From an uncultured Eubacteriales bacterium (GTDB lineage: Bacteria > Bacillota > Clostridia > Christensenellales > Borkfalkiaceae): a DNA stretch of 64,000 bases. A model generated the notes under the pieces. It had not been told where the DNA came from. It saw only the letters and a program-made list of their open reading frames with translations, and searched no databases. Shown here piece after piece: positions 45,104 through 54,397 of this stretch (position 1 is the stretch's first letter; the number at the start of each line of letters is the position of its first letter). The position numbers were made by a program, and so were the translations under genes. The stretch lies in assembly GCA_900543915.1 (NCBI GenBank), contig UQTB01000002.1:62001-126000 (forward strand), read 5' to 3'.

Positions 45104-45775
45104 ATGAATCCGGAAGAAGCGCTGAAAAATGTTTTTGAAGAGATCAAAAACGGCAATCATTTGGGAGAACCGATTACGCTGGTCGGCGCGACCAAGACGG
45201 TAGATCTTCTTACGATTCAGCGCGCGATCGACTGCGGTTTAAAGGCAGTGGGCGAAAACCGCGTGCAGGAGTTCAGGGAAAAAGCCCCCTTCCTGCACGG
45301 AGCGGAAATTCACTTCATCGGCCATTTGCAGACCAACAAGGTCAAATATCTGATCGGCAACGTATCTCTGATTCACTCGGTCGACAGTCTGCCGCTTGCG
45401 GAAGAAATCTCAGAACAGAGCGAAAAAAAGGGACTCGTCACCGACGTTTTAGCGGAAATCAATATCGGCAAAGAACCGACGAAGAGCGGTTTTTCCGCCG
45501 AACAGGCGGAGGACGCAATGGATAAAATCTCCTCCCTGCCGGGGATCCGCGCGGTCGGGCTGATGGCGATGCTGCCGAAATCTGAAAATTCAAGATATTT
45601 GAGCGATTTGTGTTTGCAAATGCGCGCGATCTATGATACAATAAAAAAGGAAGGATTCCCCGTCCGGCATCTGTCGATGGGCATGAGCGAAGACTATCGG
45701 ATCGCGATCCGGAACGGCAGCAATATGATCCGGCTCGGCAGAGCGATCTTCGGAGAAAGGAGCAATCCGCGGTAA
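45104..45775 (+). CDS. PLP homeostasis protein (YggS/PROSC family)
   Basis: A pyridoxal-phosphate-binding protein of the alanine-racemase fold, 223 residues, which controls free PLP and amino-acid balance. The PLP Lys is K31 in TLVGATKTV. Other family motifs are VGENRVQEFREK, HFIGHLQTNKVKY, and LSMGMSEDYRIAI. It is in the usual Bacillota position immediately before sepF. Confidence 0.94.
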   Translation: MNPEEALKNVFEEIKNGNHLGEPITLVGATKTVDLLTIQRAIDCGLKAVGENRVQEFREKAPFLHGAEIHFIGHLQTNKVKYLIGNVSLIHSVDSLPLAEEISEQSEKKGLVTDVLAEINIGKEPTKSGFSAEQAEDAMDKISSLPGIRAVGLMAMLPKSENSRYLSDLCLQMRAIYDTIKKEGFPVRHLSMGMSEDYRIAIRNGSNMIRLGRAIFGERSNPR

Positions 45776-45777
45776 TT

Positions 45778-46116
45778 ATGGGATTATTCGAGTTTTTTCA
45801 GCGTTCCGAAAAGGAAAGCGCCGAACGGAGGCGCATCAACATCGACCGCTTTCAGCGCGGCGAAGAAAGCGCGGACACCGTACAGAAGGGGCCCGTCACC
45901 GTATTTCACCCAAAATCGTTCAAAGATGTGGAGAAAATCATTTCAACGCTGAAAAACGGACAGCAGGCCGTCGTTCATACGGGCGAACTCGCAAAAGACA
46001 CCGCTTACCGCGTACTCGACATGCTCTGCGGCGCGATTTACGCGCTGGACGGCGGCGTGTATGAAATGGAGAACAACATTTTCCTCTTTACCCCGCACGG
46101 GATCGAGGTGAAATAA
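45778..46116 (+). CDS. sepF: Cell division protein SepF
   Basis: Membrane-associated protein that anchors and bundles FtsZ at the division site. At 112 residues it is short. An N-terminal amphipathic segment MGLFEFFQR (membrane targeting) precedes the SepF core. The core has [19 protein letters not shown] and the [20 protein letters not shown] block, ending in a [13 protein letters not shown] strand. The gene starts two bases after the yggS stop. Confidence 0.92.
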   Translation: MGLFEFFQRSEKESAERRRINIDRFQRGEESADTVQKGPVTVFHPKSFKDVEKIISTLKNGQQAVVHTGELAKDTAYRVLDMLCGAIYALDGGVYEMENNIFLFTPHGIEVK

Positions 46117-46119
46117 AGA

Positions 46120-46147
46120 AAAAAAGACGGGGTTCCCTGTCTTTTTT
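46120..46147 (+). terminator. Terminator after sepF
   Basis: A nine-bp stem (AAAAAAGAC with GTCTTTTTT) enclosing a GGGG...CCC inner pairing, ending in a T-run. It sits just before the guaA ribosome site, so guaA may rely on read-through or on an unseen promoter. Confidence 0.7.
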
Positions 46148-46166
46148 GTTGAAACAGGAGAAAAAA

Positions 46167-47690
46167 ATGAATCAGACTATTTTGGTGTTGGATTTCGGCG
46201 GGCAGTATAAAGAGCTGATTGCGCGCAGAATCCGCGAAAAACACGTTTATTCCGTCATCGAGCCCTGCACGATCTCCGTCGAACGGATCAGAGAAATCAA
46301 CCCGATCGGCATTATCTTTACGGGAGGCCCTTACAGCGTATACGCGGATCACGCCCCCAAATGCGATTTCGCCATACTGAAGCTGGGGATTCCCGTGCTC
46401 GGCATCTGTTACGGCATGCAGATCCTGGCGCACATGCTGGGAGGCAAGGTGGAGTCCTGCGCCGTCAGCGAATACGGAAAAATCAAGACCGATCTCGATC
46501 TCTCTTCCCCCCTCTTTTCGGGGCTGAAAGAGTCGGAAATAACGCTGATGAGCCATACGGATTACGTTGCCGAACTGCCGGCCGGCTGCAGGACGACCGC
46601 GACGACGCGCGATTGCGCCTGCGCCGCTTTTGAAGACGAAAAGCGGAAGTTCTATGCCGTACAGTTCCACCCGGAAGTGCAGCACACCCCCAAGGGAAAG
46701 GAAATGCTCAAAAATTTCGTCTTTTCGGTCTGCGGCGCCAAAGGCGACTATACGATGGACGACTACATCAAGCGCCAGGTTGCGGAGATCCGCGAAAAGG
46801 TAGGCGACAAACGCGTGCTCCTCGGGCTCTCCGGCGGGGTGGATTCGTCCGTCGCCGCGGCGCTCATTTCAAAAGCGGTTCCCGGGCAGCTGATCTGCAT
46901 TTACGTGGACCACGGCTTTATGCGCAAAAACGAGAGCGAAGAAATCGACCGCGTTTTCTCCAGGATGGATCTGAACTTCGTTCATGTGGATGCGGAAGCG
47001 CGCTTTTTGGAAAAACTGAAAGGCGTCAGCGATCCGGAAACCAAGAGGAAGATCATCGGAAAAGAATTCGTCTGCGTATTCGAGGACGAGAGCAAAAAAC
47101 ACGGACGTTATGATTTTCTCGCGCAGGGGACGATTTATCCCGACGTCATTGAATCGGGCGCAAATAACTCCGCGAATATCAAGAGCCATCACAACGTCGG
47201 CGGACTGCCCAAAAACATGTCTTTCACCGGGCTGGTAGAGCCCTTGCGCGGGTTATTTAAAGATGAAGTACGCATACTCGGCAGAAAGCTGGGATTGCCG
47301 AAGGAATTGGTACAGCGCCAGCCCTTCCCCGGGCCGGGGCTCGCCATCCGCGTGATCGGAGAAGTCACCAAGGAAAAACTGGATATTCTCCGCGAGGCTG
47401 ACGCCATTTTCCGCGAAGAGATTATCCGGCACAAAGTCAAGGCGCACCAGTATTTCGCCGTGCTCACCAACGTGCGCTCGGTCGGCGTCATGGGAGATTT
47501 CCGCACGTATGACTATGCAGTCGCGCTCCGCGCCGTCGTCACATCCGACTTTATGACCGCGGAAGCCGCTCGCATCCCCTACCCCGTCCTCGAGCACATC
47601 GCGAGCCGCATTGCAAACGAAGTCAAGGGCGTATCCCGCGTGTGTTACGACGTCACCGGTAAGCCCCCCGCTACCATTGAATGGGAGTAA
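46167..47690 (+). CDS. guaA: GMP synthase (glutamine-hydrolysing)
   Basis: Converts XMP to GMP using glutamine and ATP. The 507-residue protein, from an ATG preceded by CAGGAG, has an amidotransferase half with catalytic Cys81 in [11 protein letters not shown] and the QFHPEVQHT His. The ATP-pyrophosphatase half has a [16 protein letters not shown]-loop and the C-terminal dimerisation domain ending [10 protein letters not shown]. An earlier in-frame ATG at 46146 lies within the terminator and is rejected. Confidence 0.97.
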   Translation: MNQTILVLDFGGQYKELIARRIREKHVYSVIEPCTISVERIREINPIGIIFTGGPYSVYADHAPKCDFAILKLGIPVLGICYGMQILAHMLGGKVESCAVSEYGKIKTDLDLSSPLFSGLKESEITLMSHTDYVAELPAGCRTTATTRDCACAAFEDEKRKFYAVQFHPEVQHTPKGKEMLKNFVFSVCGAKGDYTMDDYIKRQVAEIREKVGDKRVLLGLSGGVDSSVAAALISKAVPGQLICIYVDHGFMRKNESEEIDRVFSRMDLNFVHVDAEARFLEKLKGVSDPETKRKIIGKEFVCVFEDESKKHGRYDFLAQGTIYPDVIESGANNSANIKSHHNVGGLPKNMSFTGLVEPLRGLFKDEVRILGRKLGLPKELVQRQPFPGPGLAIRVIGEVTKEKLDILREADAIFREEIIRHKVKAHQYFAVLTNVRSVGVMGDFRTYDYAVALRAVVTSDFMTAEAARIPYPVLEHIASRIANEVKGVSRVCYDVTGKPPATIEWE

Positions 47691-47882
47691 AAAAAGACAA
47701 ATACTTAGGCGAACCATAATATTCCTGACAGCCGGCAACGACTGTCCGAATTTCTATAATGCAATCATAAAAACGGACAAATACGGGGAAACGCCGCCCG
47801 TACAAACGGGAAAATGACAGCTACATTCGCAGCCGAGAGCCGGCGTTTACGCAAGCGAATCCGAACTTTCGGGAGGGATAAG

Positions 47883-48562
47883 ATGAACAGACCGATTACG
47901 ACGTTGTTTATGCTGATGTCCGTTGACGGAAAAATAAGCACCGGCGCAACAGACGATTTAGACGTAGATAAGGATTTTCCGAACATCAAAGGAGTGAACG
48001 AGGGACTGCACCAATATTACGAAATAGAAAAGACAACGGATTTGTGGTCTTTGAACTCAGGCAGGGTGCAAGCAAAATAGGCGTCAATACGAGGGGGCTC
48101 CCCCAAAAAACACAGGTCTCCTTTGCGGTAATCGATCATCGGCATCTGAATGAAAACGGCATACGTTATTTTTGCGCGTTATCAAAAGAGTTTGTGTTAA
48201 TTACGACGAATCCCAAGCATCCCGCATATAACGTGAAGGAAGAAAATCTTCACATTATATATCAAAGCAAATTATCCTTAAAAGACGCGCTTGTAAAACT
48301 CAAATCGGAACACGGCTGCGAAAAAATAACCATCCAGACCGGAGGCACATTGAACGGCCTGTTTTTTCGCGAAAAGCTGTTCGATTATATTGATATTGTG
48401 GTCGCGCCGGTTTTGATCGGCGGCAAGGATACTTCTACTTTAATTGACGGAACAGCCTTGACGGCGGAAAGCGAATTATCGAAATTAGGTGTTCTGAAGC
48501 TGAAAGAATGCGTGGTTTTGGAAAACTCCTATCTGCGGTTGAGATATGAAGTAATTCACTGA
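47883..48562 (+). pseudogene. RibD C-terminal/dihydrofolate-reductase-like gene, frameshifted
   Basis: The first part (47883-48080) starts MNRPITTLFMLMSVDGKIST under a GGGAGG site. It ends at a TAG at 48078-48080. A second frame (from about 48074 to 48562) continues with IGVNTRGLP, a CEKITIQTGGTLNGLFFREK block and VVAPVLIGGKDTSTLIDG, typical of RibD-C-type reductases. Adding one A to the AAAA run at 48074-48077 would join them into a protein of about 226 residues. This may be a real inactivating mutation, a homopolymer error, or -1 slippage. Its lower GC and position between terminators suggest acquired DNA. Confidence 0.75.
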
Positions 48563-48605
48563 CCATTTCCGATTGATGCAGCGGACGGGGATATTCTCAA
48601 CAAGC

Positions 48606-48642
48606 AACCGTCTTTCCGCCGCAGACGGAAAGACGGTTTTTT
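48606..48642 (+). terminator. Terminator after the RibD-C-like pseudogene
   Basis: A perfect 13-bp stem (AACCGTCTTTCCG with CGGAAAGACGGTT) around a seven-base loop, followed by a T-run. This is one of the strongest terminators in the window. Confidence 0.85.
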
Positions 48643-48683
48643 ACGGAAAGGTCCCCCTGTTCCTATGATTGCTGCGGTATATT

Positions 48684-48719
48684 TTGCAAAAGGCCGAAAA
48701 AAAGAGCCCCCTTTTGCAA
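48684..48719. repeat. Inverted repeat in a gene-poor stretch
   Basis: A 10-bp perfect stem (TTGCAAAAGG with CCTTTTGCAA) with a 16-base loop. It lies in the 48.64-49.10 kb stretch without a convincing gene. The role is unknown; a T-run is not adjacent. Confidence 0.5.
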
Positions 48720-48919
48720 TGTTGCGCAGTTAAGGATATTTTTGAGAAAAAGATACAAATCTCGTTCCGGATGAAAGGAAGATATAACCTTCCGTTCAAA
48801 AAATATCATTTGAGAAATGCTTCCTACGGGAGCGAAAAAGCACGCGATGACTGCGAGACGAGCAAGCGGACCGCCCCGTCCTCATGCGAGACAAAAGCGC
48901 GAGAAAAAGGAGCGCACGT

Positions 48920-49069
48920 TCAAACGGCAAAAGAGAAAAGGGCACGTTTACGGACCGCAAGCAATACCCGGCAGGCCAATGATGTCCGCACCCGTGCGCG
49001 GCGCCTATCGATCGGAGCGATGCCCGAACACGATGCTGCCCGCCATACGGAGAGCAAACTTTTTTGCAT
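48920..49069 (-). pseudogene. Possible decayed gene start in the grpB-downstream gap
   Basis: On the minus strand a perfect AAGGAGG lies five bases before an ATG (49069) opening a 49-codon frame beginning MQKSLLSVWRA. The frame soon becomes arginine-rich and unlike a normal protein. Other frames in the same stretch contain short hydrophobic pieces, for example MAGSIVFG. This looks like the start of a membrane protein gene broken by frameshifts, but no homologue can be confirmed by eye. The rest of 48.64-49.10 kb shows no clear gene. Confidence 0.25.
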
Positions 49070-49103
49070 TCGCCCCTCCTTGAATCAAGCCATCCGCGAG
49101 TGG

Positions 49104-49661
49104 TTACTTTCTGCCGGATTCCCGCTTTGCGCGCTCCGTGACCGAACGGATGAAACCGCCTTTTGCCTCAGTATATCCGTCACGGTCATAGCGGAATTTA
49201 TCCGCAAGCGAAACTTTCAGGCTTTCGTATTCCCGCGCGGTCTGCGGATGCGCGGTTAAATAATCCCGAAACAGCAGTTCTTCGTTATCTCCCTCATAGC
49301 GCAGATGAAGGTGAAAGACCTCTTCCGCAAAGCCGTACTCGGTATATCCCCTGTTGAAAGAAACGCGCCCCGCGCTCTCCGACATCGCGGTATAGCCGTT
49401 TGCCGCAATCGCATCTCTGACTTTCTCAAATCGCGCGGGCGCCGTTTCCGCCAGAATATCGACGATATTCTTCGCTTTGATCCCGGGTATCGCCGTACTG
49501 CCGATATGAGACAGGGAAACCGGGCAGTCATTCGGCAAGAAAGACAGAATCCGCCGCCGTTCCCGCGCGAACCGGTCCGCCCATTCGGCACGGTGATCGC
49601 TCAAAGCGATGGGAAACAGCTGCCAGAGCTCTTCCAGCGTCATCTCGTTCAAATGCTTCAT
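49104..49661 (-). CDS. GrpB family protein (UPF0157)
   Basis: A 185-residue protein of the GrpB/UPF0157 family, with a nucleotidyltransferase-like fold and unknown substrate. The diagnostic motif is LSHIGSTAIPGIKAKNIVDIL (about 52-72), and HLHLRYEGDNEELLFRDYL is also conserved. The chosen ATG overlaps the U32 peptidase stop by four bases. A longer upstream start would overlap that gene by 60 bp and is rejected. Confidence 0.88.
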   Translation of the reverse strand: MKHLNEMTLEELWQLFPIALSDHRAEWADRFARERRRILSFLPNDCPVSLSHIGSTAIPGIKAKNIVDILAETAPARFEKVRDAIAANGYTAMSESAGRVSFNRGYTEYGFAEEVFHLHLRYEGDNEELLFRDYLTAHPQTAREYESLKVSLADKFRYDRDGYTEAKGGFIRSVTERAKRESGRK

Positions 49662-50884
49662 GCCTGCTCTCTCTTCCGTAGGATATCGCCGCATGCCAAA
49701 GGGAGATCCGTATAGAGCCATAATTTTTCCTGTACGCGCTTGGCATCCGTCACCGGCGCGCCGTCCTCGTTTTCCAGACGGTTCACCCGAATATGCCGAT
49801 TGAAAGAACCGTCGTTCGGAGAGAGAACCTCCAGTTCGTCTCCGCAGACAAAGCGGTTGCGCATTTCCACCAAGGCGCGGCGGCGCTCCCGATCGTACGA
49901 GAGAACGAGCGCTGTGAAACGGTGCGTCCCCGCGCTCTGCGAATTTTCGTAGTTGATCGTGCTGTCGTTTCCGCCCAAAAAATAGGCGGTCGTAAAATCG
50001 CGGTGAGCGGTCTTTTTCAGTTCCTCACGGAACAAGGGATCGCTGCGATATTCCGCGCCCGCCCGCTTGAAGCGGTCGATCGCGCGGCGGTAGGCGTTCA
50101 CCACCGTAGCCAGGTAATACTCGCTCTTCATGCGCCCCTCGATCTTGAACGAGACGACGCCCGCGCCCGCAAGCTCGGGAAGATAATCGATTAAATTGAG
50201 ATCCTTTGAATTCAGCAGATAAGTGCCTCTGCCGTCCTCCTCGATCGGAAGGAAGGCGCCGTCCGTTCCGCTCTCGCGGATCTCGTATTTCCAGCGGCAT
50301 GCCTGCACGCACGCGCCGCGGTTGCCGTCCCGCCCGCTCAGATAATTGGACAAAAGACACCGCCCGCTGTACGAAACGCACATGGCGCCGTGAATAAACG
50401 CCTCCAGCTCCAGTTGCGGCTGGTGGCGGTGGATCTCGGCGATTTCCCCGCAGGAAAGCTCCCGCGCCAGCACCACGCGTTTAACGCCTGTTTTCGCCCA
50501 AAATTCCGCCGAAAGGCGGTTGGTCGTGTTCGCCTGCGTCGAGAGGTGTATCGGGAGGCGCGGCGCGCAATTTTGCGCCAGAAAGATCAGCCCGGGATCG
50601 GAGACGATGGCGGCATCCGCACCGACGGATTCCAGGAAAGCGAAGTAACGCTCCGCCGCCGCGAGATCCCCGTTTTTCGCGAAAATATTGACGGTGACGT
50701 ATATCTTTTTGCCGCATCGGTGCGTATAGCCGACCGCTTCGGCAAGCGCTTCGTCCGTAAAATTCCCGGCGAGCGCGCGCAGGCTGAACTGCTTGCCGCC
50801 GACATAAACCGCATCCGCGCCAAAATAAAGCGCCGTCTTGAGTTTGGAGAAATCTCCCGCAGGAGCCAGTAATTCAAATTTCAT
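49658..50884 (-). CDS. U32-family peptidase-like tRNA hydroxylation protein
   Basis: A 408-residue U32 protein. It opens MKFELLAPAGDFSKLKTALY, has the HLSTQANTTN and HGAMCVSYSGRCLLSNYLSG motifs, and the cluster of cysteines CVQACRWKY. Several U32 proteins of this form (TrhP/YrrO) introduce the 5-hydroxy group on wobble uridine 34 rather than cleaving peptides. Adjacent trmR supports that role. In Bacillus there are two U32 genes beside yrrM; here only one is present. The ATG overlaps the trmR stop. Confidence 0.85.
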   Translation of the reverse strand: MKFELLAPAGDFSKLKTALYFGADAVYVGGKQFSLRALAGNFTDEALAEAVGYTHRCGKKIYVTVNIFAKNGDLAAAERYFAFLESVGADAAIVSDPGLIFLAQNCAPRLPIHLSTQANTTNRLSAEFWAKTGVKRVVLARELSCGEIAEIHRHQPQLELEAFIHGAMCVSYSGRCLLSNYLSGRDGNRGACVQACRWKYEIRESGTDGAFLPIEEDGRGTYLLNSKDLNLIDYLPELAGAGVVSFKIEGRMKSEYYLATVVNAYRRAIDRFKRAGAEYRSDPLFREELKKTAHRDFTTAYFLGGNDSTINYENSQSAGTHRFTALVLSYDRERRRALVEMRNRFVCGDELEVLSPNDGSFNRHIRVNRLENEDGAPVTDAKRVQEKLWLYTDLPLACGDILRKREQA

Positions 50885-51471
50885 CTCTTCTTCGCTATCA
50901 GAACGCCGTCCTCCACCGCCACGACGGAGGTTTCCATTTCCCCGTCATTTTTAAGCGCTTCGACAAAACGCATCAGACTGTGCACGATGGTATTGTGCCT
51001 GCGGGGCGCTTTCCGCTCTCCGTCCGCATAGCCGAAAAAAGAGACGTTATCCGCAAACAGAATGCCCCCTTTCGGCAAAAGCGGTTTTAAAAAGGGCAGA
51101 TACTCGAAGTAATGCCCTTTGGGTCCGTCCAAAAAAATAAAGTCGTATGTCCCGGAAAGAACGGGGATAATTTCCGAAGCGTCCCCGTTATGAATGAGCG
51201 CCCGCTCCGCGCATCCGAGCGCCGCGAGGTTTTCCCTCGCTTCCCGGCAGCAGTCCTCCTGTAGCTCAATCCCCGTCAGGCGCGCCCGGGGAGCCGCGAG
51301 CAGCATGCCGGCGGCAGAACAGCCGACCGCCGTTCCGATTTCCAGTATCCGCTCCGGATTCAGGGATCGGACGGTATCAAGCAGGAGGCGGAAAGTCTGC
51401 GACCGGGCGACGGGAATGCCCCGCGCCCGCGCGCGTTCCCTCAACTGCTCCAGGTCCTCCCAACGCGTCAT
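50881..51471 (-). CDS. trmR: O-methyltransferase, probable tRNA 5-hydroxyuridine methyltransferase
   Basis: A 196-residue SAM methyltransferase of the O-methyltransferase family 3. Motif I is RILEIGTAVGCSAAGML and the metal/SAM region is DFIFLDGPKGHYFEYL, with ILFADNVSFFG later. It resembles YrrM/TrmR, which methylates 5-hydroxyuridine to 5-methoxyuridine at tRNA position 34. The operon order trmR then U32 protein supports this. It overlaps rnjA by four bases. Confidence 0.85.
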   Translation of the reverse strand: MTRWEDLEQLRERARARGIPVARSQTFRLLLDTVRSLNPERILEIGTAVGCSAAGMLLAAPRARLTGIELQEDCCREARENLAALGCAERALIHNGDASEIIPVLSGTYDFIFLDGPKGHYFEYLPFLKPLLPKGGILFADNVSFFGYADGERKAPRRHNTIVHSLMRFVEALKNDGEMETSVVAVEDGVLIAKKR

Positions 51472-53120
51472 ACTTCCATGATGACGGGCAGGATCATGGG
51501 ATTCTTTTTCGTCTTTTTGAAAATGTAATTTTTCAGGCTTCTGCGGATCGCGTACTTGATCTCGCTCTTATCGCCGTCCGCCTTGACGTCGAGATGCGCC
51601 AGCGCGTTCGAAACGTTGTTCTTCGCCTCCGACCAGATCGCCTCGTCCATCACGATTCCCTTGTTGACGAGATCGGTGGAAACGAGATGCCCGCTCAGTT
51701 CGTCGATACAGGCGACCACGATGATGATGCCGTCCTCGGAAAGATGGATTCTGTCGCGCAGGACGACGGATTCCCCGTCGTCAATCCCCAAACCGTCCAC
51801 CAGCCGCGTTCCCGAGGAAAAACGCTCGCCGCGCTTGATGCTCTTCGGCGTCACGACCGCCGTATCCCCGATATCCGCAATCAGGATGTTGCCCGGCTTC
51901 ATTCCCAAAGACTCCGCCAGTTTGGCGTGTTTTTTCAGATGGCGGTATTCGCCGTGTACGGGAATAAAGAACTTCGGGTTGGTGAGCGTGTGGATGATTT
52001 TCAGCTCGTCCCTGCACGCGTGGCCGGAAACGTGAATGGGCTCCAGCGATTCGTACACCACCTCGGCCCCCAGCCGATAGAGGTTGTTGATGACCCCGTA
52101 AACCATTTTTTCGTTGCCCGGAATGGGAGAAGCGCTGATGACGACGGTGTCGTTGTTCCCGATCTTGATCTTATTGAACTCGCCCGACGCCATGCGGGTG
52201 AGCGCGCTCATCGGCTCGCCCTGCGATCCCGTTGAAATGATCACGAGCTCGCTGTCCTTCATATTTTTAATTTTATCGATATCGATTACGAGATTCTGCG
52301 GAATTTTCAGCTCCCCGATTTTGGAAGCCGCGTCCGCGACGTTGATCATGCTGCGGCCGGAAAACACGACTTTCCGGCGGTATTTCACCGCCATATCCAA
52401 AATCTGCTGCAGCCGATGGACGTTGGACGCAAAGGTCGCGATAATCAGACGGCGGCCGATATTGTCAGAGAAAATGTGGTCGAACGTCTCCCCCACGACG
52501 CGCTCGCTCATCGTATAGCCGGGGCGCTCGATATTGGTGGACTCTGCCAAAAGCAGCAACACGCCGTTTCCGCCGATCTCCGCAATGCGGCCGAGATCGG
52601 TATGCTCGCCGTTGATCGGCGTAAAATCGATCTTGTAATCCCCCGTATGAAAGACGACGCCGACCGGAGTGGTGACCGCCAGCGCGACCGCGCCCGCGAT
52701 CGAGTGGTTGACGTTGATAAATTCCACCGTAAAACACCCCAGCTTGACGATACTGCCCGGCTTGATGCAGTTCAGGCTGACGTTGTTGAGGTTGTGTTCC
52801 TTCAGCTTGTTTTCCGCCAGCGTAAGCGTGAGCTTGGTGCCGAATACCGGGATGTTGAGTTCTTTTAAGAGGTAAGGCAGACCGCCGATGTGGTCTTCGT
52901 GCCCGTGCGTGATGACGACGCCGCGGATTTTGTTTCTGTTTTCAATCAGATAACTGATATCCGGAATAACGAGGTCGATCCCCGGCATATCATCTGAGGG
53001 GAAAGACGTCCCCGCGTCGATGATAATAATATCCTTGCCGTATTCCAGCGCGGTCATATTCTTGCCGATTTCTCCCACCCCGCCCAGGAATCTGACTTTC
53101 AGTTGTTTATCGTTTTTCAA
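51468..53120 (-). CDS. rnj: Ribonuclease J, TTG start
   Basis: Metallo-beta-lactamase-fold nuclease for 5'-3' RNA decay and maturation. It is 550 residues from a TTG start at 53120. The zinc site THGHEDHIGG is at about 71-80. A beta-CASP domain follows, with FASNVHRLQQILDMA and GSQGEPMSALTRMASGE, and a C-terminal multimerisation domain. The TTG is chosen because AAGGAG lies seven bases upstream and the promoter -10 is at 53155-53160. The ATG at 53141 would leave almost no leader and no ribosome site. Confidence 0.93.
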   Translation of the reverse strand: MKNDKQLKVRFLGGVGEIGKNMTALEYGKDIIIIDAGTSFPSDDMPGIDLVIPDISYLIENRNKIRGVVITHGHEDHIGGLPYLLKELNIPVFGTKLTLTLAENKLKEHNLNNVSLNCIKPGSIVKLGCFTVEFINVNHSIAGAVALAVTTPVGVVFHTGDYKIDFTPINGEHTDLGRIAEIGGNGVLLLLAESTNIERPGYTMSERVVGETFDHIFSDNIGRRLIIATFASNVHRLQQILDMAVKYRRKVVFSGRSMINVADAASKIGELKIPQNLVIDIDKIKNMKDSELVIISTGSQGEPMSALTRMASGEFNKIKIGNNDTVVISASPIPGNEKMVYGVINNLYRLGAEVVYESLEPIHVSGHACRDELKIIHTLTNPKFFIPVHGEYRHLKKHAKLAESLGMKPGNILIADIGDTAVVTPKSIKRGERFSSGTRLVDGLGIDDGESVVLRDRIHLSEDGIIIVVACIDELSGHLVSTDLVNKGIVMDEAIWSEAKNNVSNALAHLDVKADGDKSEIKYAIRRSLKNYIFKKTKKNPMILPVIMEV

Positions 53121-53154
53121 GAGATAACTCCTTCCTATCATTTCGTTTTTTTAT

Positions 53155-53183
53155 ATTATACCTTTTTTTCTGCGAAAAGTAAA
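53155..53183 (-). promoter_or_regulatory. Promoter of rnj-trmR-U32-grpB
   Basis: Minus-strand TTTACT (53178-53183) and TATAAT (53155-53160) with a 17-bp spacer. Transcription should start near 53148. Confidence 0.7.
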
Positions 53184-53247
53184 GGTATTACGGCATAAAT
53201 CCCGCCCGGAAAAAATACTTTCCTGAAAATTACATGCGTCAAAACAG

Positions 53248-53275
53248 TTGAAAAAAAGTAAAAATCATATATAAT
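53248..53275 (+). promoter_or_regulatory. Promoter of serC-serA
   Basis: TTGAAA (53248-53253) and TATAAT (53270-53275) with a 16-bp spacer, in an AT-rich divergent gap. It leaves a leader of about 30 nt, too short for a riboswitch. Confidence 0.65.
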
Positions 53276-53311
53276 ATAATAGTGATTAAATATTTTCAGG
53301 AGGGCATTTTT

Positions 53312-54397
53312 ATGCGCGTCTATAATTTTTCCGCAGGGCCGTCCATGCTTCCCCTCGAAGTCCTGCAAACTGCCCAATCTTCCCTCTTAAACTACGATAA
53401 TTCGGGAATGAGCATCACAGAGATGAGCCACCGTTCCAAAAATTTTATGGCCGTCAACGACGAAGCGCAGGCGCTTTTGCGCGAATTATTATCCATTCCG
53501 GATGAATATTTCACCTTATTCGTGCAGGGCGGCGCTTCGCAGCAGTTTTCCGCAATCCCTTTGAATCTTTTGAAAAACGGAAAGGCGGATTACGTCGTAA
53601 CGGGCAACTTCGCCAAGAAAGCGTATCAGGAAGGGCTCAGATACGGCGATATGGCTGTCGCAGCGTCATCCGAAGACCGCAGCTTTACCTATATTCCCGA
53701 CATGGATGCAACCGCTTTCCGCGAGGGCATCGATTACGTACATTTCACGCATAACAACACCATTTTCGGCACGCGGTTCACGAAACTCCCGAAAACCTCC
53801 GCTCCGCTGGTCTGCGACATGAGTTCGAGCATTTTAAGTCAGGAAACAGACGTATCCGATTATGGTTTGATCTATGCCGGCGCGCAGAAAAATATCGCGC
53901 CCGCGGGGCTGACCATCGTCATCGTCCGAAAGGATCTCGTCGGAAAACAGTCCCCTCTCTGCCCGACCATGCTGAGCTATGAGACGCAGGCAAAGGAAAA
54001 CAGCCTTTACAATACGCCGCCCTGCTTTTCCATCTACATGGCGATGCTGGTTTTCCGCTGGCTGAAAAAGCTGGGAGGCGTAAAGGCAATTCAGGCAATT
54101 AACGAATACAAGGCAAAGCTCCTCTATGACTTCATCGACAGCTCATCCTTTTACAGAAACGAAGTAATCCCGCAGGACCGCTCGATCATGAACGTCCCCT
54201 TTACGACGCCGGACAAAGCCACGGACGAAGCGTTCGTCAAAGAAGCCGCCGAACACGGATTGGTATCCCTCAAGGGGCACCGTCTCACCGGCGGAATGCG
54301 CGCCTCCATCTATAACGCAATGCCGACAGAGGGGGTAAAAGCGCTGATCGCGTTCATGCAGCAATTTGAACTGCGGCACAAGGGAGGTACGGTATGA
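53312..54397 (+). CDS. serC: Phosphoserine aminotransferase
   Basis: PLP enzyme converting 3-phosphohydroxypyruvate to phosphoserine. It is 361 residues from the ATG preceded by AGGAGGGCA. The family opening is MRVYNFSAGPSMLPLEVLQ. The PLP Lys lies in YAGAQKNIAPAGLTIVIVRK. A longer start 10 codons upstream lacks its own ribosome site. The stop overlaps the serA start by four bases. Confidence 0.95.
   Translation: MRVYNFSAGPSMLPLEVLQTAQSSLLNYDNSGMSITEMSHRSKNFMAVNDEAQALLRELLSIPDEYFTLFVQGGASQQFSAIPLNLLKNGKADYVVTGNFAKKAYQEGLRYGDMAVAASSEDRSFTYIPDMDATAFREGIDYVHFTHNNTIFGTRFTKLPKTSAPLVCDMSSSILSQETDVSDYGLIYAGAQKNIAPAGLTIVIVRKDLVGKQSPLCPTMLSYETQAKENSLYNTPPCFSIYMAMLVFRWLKKLGGVKAIQAINEYKAKLLYDFIDSSSFYRNEVIPQDRSIMNVPFTTPDKATDEAFVKEAAEHGLVSLKGHRLTGGMRASIYNAMPTEGVKALIAFMQQFELRHKGGTV

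Noticed and set aside
48669..49259. A 196-codon plus-strand frame across the gap and grpB
   Set aside because: Its second half is antisense to grpB and the composition is unlike neighbouring proteins.
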